Below are positions 7,808 through 11,417 of a stretch of DNA of 11,417 nucleotides, one piece after another. Position 1 is the first letter of the stretch. Each line of letters starts with the position of its first letter. This DNA comes from Spirochaetae bacterium HGW-Spirochaetae-9. Its GTDB lineage: Bacteria; Spirochaetota; Spirochaetia; Treponematales; Rectinemataceae. The translations under genes and the position numbers were made by a program. The stretch lies in the NCBI GenBank assembly GCA_002839205.1, contig PGXP01000024.1, positions 5,050 to 16,466 of the forward strand. Direction: 5' to 3'. The notes beneath the pieces were generated by a model. It did not search any database. It saw nothing but the letters and a program-made list of their open reading frames with translations, and was not told where the DNA came from.

Positions 7808-8829
7808 TCTTGGTTCCTTTTTTCGGCGACACTGTCGCGTACGACGAGGGTGCCGGGATACAGGTGTTTTTCCGGGAGCCTGGAGGGATCCCCCATCTTT
7901 TTCATGAGCAGTTCGGCTGCCATTCGCCCTATTTCGGCTCGAGGCTTGCGGATTGTCGTAAGGGCTGGCCAGGTGAGGACGGCGGCCGGGATGTCGTCCA
8001 TCCCCATTATGGATATGTCCTTCCCTGGCTCGACTCCCGCAGCGCGCAAAGCGTTCTGGACCGCTATCGCCAGAATATCGTTGCCGCAGAGAACGGCGCT
8101 GATTCTTTGCCGCCAGTTCGGTACGGACAGGATATCCTGAGCCAGTTTTTCCCCCACTCCAGCGGAGAGGTGTGCAGTAAAAATCAGGTCAGGATCCTTC
8201 CGGAGTCCCTTCGCAGCGATAAAGTCCATGTAGGCCGTATAGCGACGGGAAAGGAAGCGCTCGCTCCCCGTTTCGCTCGTCACGACGGCGATATGGCGAT
8301 GCCCTCTGTCGTAGAGATATTGGAGCGCGAGCGTCGCCGCCTGGTAGGTCGCGGTTCCCACAGTATCCACCTGGGCTGTCTCGCTGCGTTCCCCGATGAG
8401 TACGGCAGGAATTCCCGACTCAAGGATGAGATCGACATCATCGGTGACGCTGTTGATCATCAAGCCGTCGAATCGGCCTGTGCGCAGCAGATTCAGGTAG
8501 GCCAGCTCGCGCTCCTCGCTCCAGTCGGTGTTCCCGACCACGACGGAATAGCCCTCCGGTTCAAGCCTGTCCTGAACGGCGCGGACAATTTCCGACCAGA
8601 AGGGGTTGGCGATATCGGGAACGACGAGGAGAGCGAGATATGATTTCGAAGTACGAAGGCCGGCCGCGAAGGTGTTGCGGGTATAGCCCAGCTCCCGTAT
8701 GGCGGCGTTGACGGCATTCGCGGCCTTTGGGCTCACCGAGCCGCCCGTTTCGGAGATCACCCGCGAGACGGTGCTTTTTGAGACACCCGCGAGACGGGCA
8801 ACCTCATGAATGCTGATCTTTGGTTTCAT
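7804..8829 (-). CDS. LacI-family transcriptional regulator, likely local repressor
   Basis: DNA-binding repressor whose ligand is probably the imported solute or a product of it. Seen: 341 residues from the ATG at 8829. A LacI helix-turn-helix spans residues 5-26 (ISIHEVARLAGVSKSTVSRVI), with hinge region NTFAAGLRTSK (52-62) carrying the leucine that wedges into the operator centre. The periplasmic-binding-like core starts at about 64, with PDIANPFWSEIV, FDGLMINS, CGNDILAIAVQNALR and GMDDIPAAV blocks. An in-frame TTG at 8886 would add 19 residues but falls in the -35 box, and its extension spans the operator, so I chose the ATG. No good ribosome-binding site precedes it, and the leader is only about 22 nt. 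It is the first gene of the leftward array, overlapping the hydrolase by 4 nt, so it is probably autoregulated. Confidence 0.92.
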   Translation of the reverse strand: MKPKISIHEVARLAGVSKSTVSRVISETGGSVSPKAANAVNAAIRELGYTRNTFAAGLRTSKSYLALLVVPDIANPFWSEIVRAVQDRLEPEGYSVVVGNTDWSEERELAYLNLLRTGRFDGLMINSVTDDVDLILESGIPAVLIGERSETAQVDTVGTATYQAATLALQYLYDRGHRHIAVVTSETGSERFLSRRYTAYMDFIAAKGLRKDPDLIFTAHLSAGVGEKLAQDILSVPNWRQRISAVLCGNDILAIAVQNALRAAGVEPGKDISIMGMDDIPAAVLTWPALTTIRKPRAEIGRMAAELLMKKMGDPSRLPEKHLYPGTLVVRDSVAEKRNQE

Positions 8830-8835
8830 CACAAG

Positions 8836-8855
8836 TATTGGGAACGTTCCCAATA
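8836..8855. promoter_or_regulatory. LacI-type operator, perfect 20-bp palindrome
   Basis: TATTGGGAACGTTCCCAATA is a perfect inverted repeat with a central CG, the hallmark of LacI/GalR operators. It starts 7 bp upstream of the regulator ATG and covers the predicted transcription start of the leftward promoter, so binding would block initiation. I saw no second copy of this palindrome in the window. Confidence 0.85.
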
Positions 8856-8857
8856 GA

Positions 8858-8886
8858 ATAATAGCACGACTCTTTAAAATGCGCAA
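8858..8886 (-). promoter_or_regulatory. Sigma70-like promoter of the leftward operon
   Basis: Read on the minus strand: TTGCGC (8886-8881), a 17-nt spacer, and TATTAT (8863-8858), five of six matches to the -10 consensus. An A/T-rich stretch just upstream (8902-8888) could act as an UP element. Transcription would start near 8851, inside the operator, leaving a leader of about 22 nt before the LacI ATG. Confidence 0.7.
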
Positions 8887-8945
8887 GGAAATTTTTCAAA
8901 TGTGGAGCCACTGCGGAAAAGCGACAAGATTCTCCTTCCGATAAT

Positions 8946-8957
8946 TCGGTTAACCGA
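8946..8957. promoter_or_regulatory. 12-bp palindrome, possible second operator
   Basis: TCGGTTAACCGA is a perfect 12-bp inverted repeat in the gap between the divergent genes, unlike the LacI operator in sequence. It sits about 28 bp upstream of a TATAGT box facing the binding-protein gene, where an activator or repressor could act. It may be chance; no partner protein is identified. Confidence 0.3.
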
Positions 8958-8984
8958 CCCCTCCATGGCTTTACGGAAATGCAG

Positions 8985-8990
8985 TATAGT
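8985..8990 (+). promoter_or_regulatory. Candidate -10 box for the rightward BMP operon
   Basis: TATAGT matches five of six bases of the -10 consensus and lies 65 bp before the BMP-family start, giving a leader of roughly 60 nt. No convincing -35 box is found 16-18 bp upstream, so the promoter would be activator-dependent or this box is a chance match. Confidence 0.35.
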
Positions 8991-9041
8991 GGTATTCAGA
9001 TAGCAGACAAACATGATGGCAAAAAGCAGTGCCATCGCCAT

Positions 9042-9047
9042 AAGGAG
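9042..9047 (+). promoter_or_regulatory. Ribosome-binding site that fixes the BMP-family gene start
   Basis: AAGGAG lies 7 nt before the ATG at 9055. It selects this start over the in-frame ATGs at 9013 and 9016, which would put 13-14 extra residues ahead of a canonical signal peptide. Confidence 0.8.
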
Positions 9048-9054
9048 TCTTCGC

Positions 9055-10137
9055 ATGAAAAAGTTCATTCTTGTTCTGAGCATCGTTCTCGCCTGCGCCA
9101 TGGTTTTACCCGTGGCTGCGGCCGGTCCCGCCAAGGCCGACGTATTCCTCCTCATCTCCGGATCCCTCGGCGACAAGGGATTCAACGATTCAGCCAAGGC
9201 CGGCCTCGACATGATCAAGGCCAAGTTCGGCGATCGCGTCACCACCAAGTACACTGAACTCGGTTCCGACGCGGCCAAGTACTCCCCCGCCCTGGAGGAC
9301 GCCGGCGCCGAAGGTTATGAAGTCGTGCTCTGCTCCAACAACTTCAACAACGCCGTCATGGAAGTAGCCGCCAGGTATCCCAAGACCCTCTACATCATGT
9401 ATGACGGCTGGACCAAGGACGATATCGCCAACGTCTACGCCATCCAGTACAAGAATTCCGAAGCCGGCTACCTCGCCGGCGCCCTCGCCGGCCTCATGAC
9501 CTCGGCCAAGGGCAACGCCCAGATCAATCCCGCGAACGTCATCGGTTTTATCGGCGGCCGCGAGATCACGAGCATCAATGACTTCTTCGTCGGCTACATA
9601 GCCGGTGCCCAGAAGGTCAATCCCTCGGTCAAGGTTATCTACAACTATGTCAACTCCTTCACCGACACCGCCAAGGCCAAGGACCAGGCCTTTATCCAGA
9701 TAAAGACCTACAGCGCCGACGTGATCTATCATGCCGCAGGCCGTGCGGGCCTCGGCCTCTTCGACGCTGCGGCCGAAACCGGCAAGTACGCGATCGGTGT
9801 CGACACCGACCAGGCTTCCCTCTTCGGCAGCGAACCGGCCAAAGCTTCCCAGATTCTCACCTCCACGATGAAGCGCGTTGACCTCACCCTCTTCCAGGCG
9901 GTGAGCCGCTTCATGGACGGCGAGAAGCTCGGCGGGCAGAAGGGGTACATCGGCGCGGCCGAAGGCGCCATCGCCTATTCCGGCTTCAACAAGGCAGTTC
10001 CCGCATCGGTGCAGAAGGACCTCGAAAAGATCCAGTCCGAGATCAAGGCCGGCACCGTAAAGATCCCCTCTGCCTTCACCATGAGCACCGAAGAGATCAA
10101 CAAGATGCGCGATGCCGTAAACGCGGCCAAGAACTAG
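9055..10137 (+). CDS. BMP-family (PnrA-like) ABC transporter substrate-binding protein
   Basis: Extracytoplasmic binding protein for a nucleoside or related solute, feeding the ABC system that starts downstream. Seen: 360 residues. The signal peptide (MKKFILVLSIVLACAMVLPVAAA) could be cut by signal peptidase I after the AAA near 23; the alternative is lipidation at Cys13 (VLAC), but the hydrophobic stretch before it is short. BMP motifs occur in order: SGSLGDKGFNDSA (35-47), AGYLAGALAGLM (137-148), GFIGGREITSINDFFVGYIAGA (164-185), YHAAGRAGLG (225-234) and GVDTDQ (248-253), whose Asp250 corresponds to a nucleoside-contacting residue of PnrA. Codons are strongly biased to GCC, AAG, CTC and ATC, suggesting very high expression, and this bias creates a 316-codon open antisense frame. 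Ligand is inferred: purine nucleosides are usual for PnrA, but some relatives may take other sugars. Confidence 0.92.
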   Translation: MKKFILVLSIVLACAMVLPVAAAGPAKADVFLLISGSLGDKGFNDSAKAGLDMIKAKFGDRVTTKYTELGSDAAKYSPALEDAGAEGYEVVLCSNNFNNAVMEVAARYPKTLYIMYDGWTKDDIANVYAIQYKNSEAGYLAGALAGLMTSAKGNAQINPANVIGFIGGREITSINDFFVGYIAGAQKVNPSVKVIYNYVNSFTDTAKAKDQAFIQIKTYSADVIYHAAGRAGLGLFDAAAETGKYAIGVDTDQASLFGSEPAKASQILTSTMKRVDLTLFQAVSRFMDGEKLGGQKGYIGAAEGAIAYSGFNKAVPASVQKDLEKIQSEIKAGTVKIPSAFTMSTEEINKMRDAVNAAKN

Positions 10138-10148
10138 CAAAGATCTAT

Positions 10149-10163
10149 TGAGCTTTAAGCTCA
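10149..10163 (+). repeat. Short inverted repeat after the BMP-family gene
   Basis: TGAGCTTTAAGCTCA is a perfect inverted repeat around one central base, 12 bp after the stop codon. It could form a small 5-bp stem ahead of the larger hairpin and protect the 3' end of the transcript. No U-run follows it. Confidence 0.35.
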
Positions 10164-10186
10164 GTAGAGCTTTCGCGCAAACATAG

Positions 10187-10226
10187 TGCCCACGCCTCTC
10201 CGCGAGGAGTGGGCATTGTTCTTATC
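10187..10226 (+). terminator. Terminator-like hairpin between binding-protein and ATPase genes
   Basis: TGCCCAC (10187-10193) pairs with GTGGGCA (10209-10215), seven pairs. After one G/A mismatch, CCTC pairs with GAGG around a 5-nt loop. A moderately T-rich tail (TTGTTCTTATC) follows. It lies between the abundant binding protein and its ATPase, where partial termination commonly sets subunit ratios; the weak tail suggests read-through. Confidence 0.6.
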
Positions 10227-10247
10227 AGCGGTACAGCAGATGCGATC

Positions 10248-10253
10248 AGGAGG
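10248..10253 (+). promoter_or_regulatory. Ribosome-binding site that fixes the ATPase start
   Basis: A full AGGAGG lies 5 nt before a GTG at 10259. An adjacent GTG at 10256 is only 2 nt away, and the first in-frame ATG (10312) lies inside the nucleotide-binding domain, so 10259 is the best start. Confidence 0.7.
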
Positions 10254-10258
10254 CGGTG

Positions 10259-11417
10259 GTGGAATTCATACTTGAGACAAAAGCCCTCAGCAAGGTCTAT
10301 CCCAATGGCACCATGGCCAACAAGCAGGTAAATTTCGGCGTCGCTCCTGGGGAGATCCTCGGCCTGGTGGGGGAGAATGGGGCAGGAAAATCCACCCTTA
10401 TGAAAGTCCTCTACGGCGAGGAAAGCCCTTCCTCCGGCCAGATGTACTTTGAAGGCAAGCCCATCACCTTCGCCTCCTCCCAGGATGCCATAAAGGCGGG
10501 TATCGGCATGGTACACCAGCATTTCATGCTCGTGCCCAGCCTCTCGCTTGCGGAAAATCTCGTGCTTGGCCAGGAAACGCACAAGGGAAGAAGCCATATA
10601 TTCGATCTCGACAAGGCGGTCGCCCTCACCGAGGAACTGGCAGAAAAATACAACTTCACGATTTTCGCCCGCGCCCGCGTCGTGGATGTCTCGGTATCCA
10701 TGCGGCAGAAGCTAGAGATCCTGAAAGCCCTGTATCGCGGCGCCAAGATTCTCATCCTGGATGAGCCCACCGCCGTACTCACCCCCCAGGAAACGGATGA
10801 GCTCTTCATCGAACTGGAAGCCTTGCGGAAGCATGGGCACACCATCATCTTCATCAGCCACAAGCTCAACGAGATTTTCAAGCTCTGCGACAGGGTGAGC
10901 GTGATGCGCGACGGCCGCATGATCGGAACGCACAAGGTTTCCGAGGTGGACAGACAGACGATCTCCAACGAAATGGTCGGACGCGAAGTTATCCTGACCG
11001 TCGACAAGGGAAAAGCTGCGCCAGGCGAGAAGATTCTCGCCGCCAGGGATCTCTCGTTTGTGGACGATTTCGGCATCCCCGCCGTCGACCATCTCTCGTT
11101 TTCCCTGCGCAAGGGTGAAATCCTCGGTGTCGTCGGCGTCGACGGCAACGGGCAGTCCGAACTCGTGCGCATTCTCACGGGCTCAATCAGAACCCTCTCG
11201 GGGTCGGTCGTCGTTCAGGGCAAGGATGTCACGAACAGAAAGCCAGGGGAAATAAGGAAGGCAGGGCTGGCACACATCGCCGAGGACAGGATGACCGTCG
11301 GAACTGCCCAGCCGGCCAGCATTGAGGACAATCTCATGGCGGACAGGTATTTCAAGCCCGAATTCACCGGGAAGGCAGGCTTCCTCAAGAGCGAGGCGAT
11401 GTCCAGAACGGCGGCGG
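10259..11417 (+). CDS. ABC transporter ATPase, double-NBD nucleoside/simple-sugar (BMP-partner) type, C-terminus beyond window
   Basis: Energises import of the solute bound by the upstream BMP-family protein. Seen: 386 codons from the GTG at 10259, no stop before the edge; the family is about 500-520 residues. NBD1 carries Walker A GENGAGKST (38-46), Q-loop MVHQHFMLVPSLSLAENL, Walker B LILDEPTAVLTPQE (165-178) and the H-loop His201 in FISHKLNE. Its signature reads VSVSMRQK (144-151) where relatives have LSVGMQQR, so the key glycine is Ser147. NBD2 begins at about 257 and has the degenerate Walker A GVDGNGQSE (293-301) normal for this class, which lacks the lysine. AEDRMTVGTAQPASIEDNLM near the end matches the family's second half. 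It is separated from the binding-protein gene by 121 nt with a hairpin. Permease genes are expected just past the right edge. Confidence 0.92.
   Translation, partial: MEFILETKALSKVYPNGTMANKQVNFGVAPGEILGLVGENGAGKSTLMKVLYGEESPSSGQMYFEGKPITFASSQDAIKAGIGMVHQHFMLVPSLSLAENLVLGQETHKGRSHIFDLDKAVALTEELAEKYNFTIFARARVVDVSVSMRQKLEILKALYRGAKILILDEPTAVLTPQETDELFIELEALRKHGHTIIFISHKLNEIFKLCDRVSVMRDGRMIGTHKVSEVDRQTISNEMVGREVILTVDKGKAAPGEKILAARDLSFVDDFGIPAVDHLSFSLRKGEILGVVGVDGNGQSELVRILTGSIRTLSGSVVVQGKDVTNRKPGEIRKAGLAHIAEDRMTVGTAQPASIEDNLMADRYFKPEFTGKAGFLKSEAMSRTAA

Noticed and set aside
7681..8643. 320-codon open frame on the plus strand across the LacI/hydrolase junction
   Set aside because: Both minus-strand genes there carry full motif sets and overlap by 4 nt. 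The plus-strand translation has no family features and no ribosome-binding site.
8830..8886. Longer LacI reading from the TTG at 8886
   Set aside because: The TTG is part of the -35 box and the extension would run through the -10 box and operator. The helix-turn-helix begins right after the ATG at 8829, the normal position in this family.
9055..9095. Certain lipoprotein signal in the BMP-family protein (Cys13)
   Set aside because: VLAC resembles a lipobox, but the hydrophobic core before it is only about 10 residues and hydrophobicity continues to a good AxA site near residue 23; I leave lipidation as an alternative only.
9190..10140. 316-codon open frame on the minus strand
   Set aside because: It is antisense to the BMP-family gene. 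The strong GCC/CTC/AAG codon bias of that gene removes stops in this frame; the translation is Gly/Val/Asp-rich without motifs.
1..11417. CRISPR arrays, tRNA/rRNA genes, insertion sequences or phage genes
   Set aside because: No spaced direct repeats, tRNA-like or rRNA-like blocks, transposase motifs or terminal inverted repeats were seen; the window is densely filled with metabolic and transport genes.

Overview
The window holds two oppositely transcribed transport loci separated by a regulatory gap of about 225 bp (8830-9054). It looks like a chemoheterotrophic bacterium of medium-high G+C. The mix of LplB/LplC-type sugar permeases, a BMP/PnrA-type nucleoside transporter, a large ADP-ribosylglycohydrolase-family protein and a LacI regulator is common in Spirochaetota and some Bacillota. 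I lean towards a spirochaete, but this is inference without any marker gene.

Leftward locus (8886 down to 1): a sigma70-like promoter overlaps a 20-bp LacI-type operator and reads into an eight-gene array. In transcription order the genes are: LacI regulator; a complete ADP-ribosylglycohydrolase-family enzyme; an NDP-forming acyl-CoA synthetase (723 aa); a small citryl-CoA-lyase/citrate-synthase-fold protein (265 aa); two CUT1-type permeases; a secreted solute-binding protein; and the first 178 codons of a second, divergent ADP-ribosylglycohydrolase-family protein that runs off the left edge. The first six genes are packed by 1-4 nt overlaps or a 6-nt gap. The last two genes follow gaps of 13 and 75 nt, and the 75-nt gap contains a terminator-like hairpin. 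No ATPase for this importer is present, so a shared ATPase encoded elsewhere is expected.

Rightward locus (9055 to 11417): a BMP-family nucleoside/sugar-binding protein with strongly biased codon use, then a terminator-like hairpin, then the start of a double-NBD ABC ATPase that runs off the right edge.

The most interesting element is the enzyme pair at 3837-6802. An ATP-dependent acyl-CoA synthetase is translationally coupled to a protein whose C-terminal motifs resemble the citryl-CoA lyase end of ATP-citrate lyase. Together they could activate a hydroxy-(tri)carboxylic acid as a CoA thioester and cleave it to an acyl-CoA plus an oxoacid. This would be an ATP-citrate-lyase-like reaction assembled from different parts and placed inside a LacI-controlled uptake operon with two ADP-ribosylglycohydrolase-fold hydrolases. 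A plausible reading is a pathway that imports a glycoside or nucleoside-like conjugate, hydrolyses it and degrades the acid part. The substrate is unknown.
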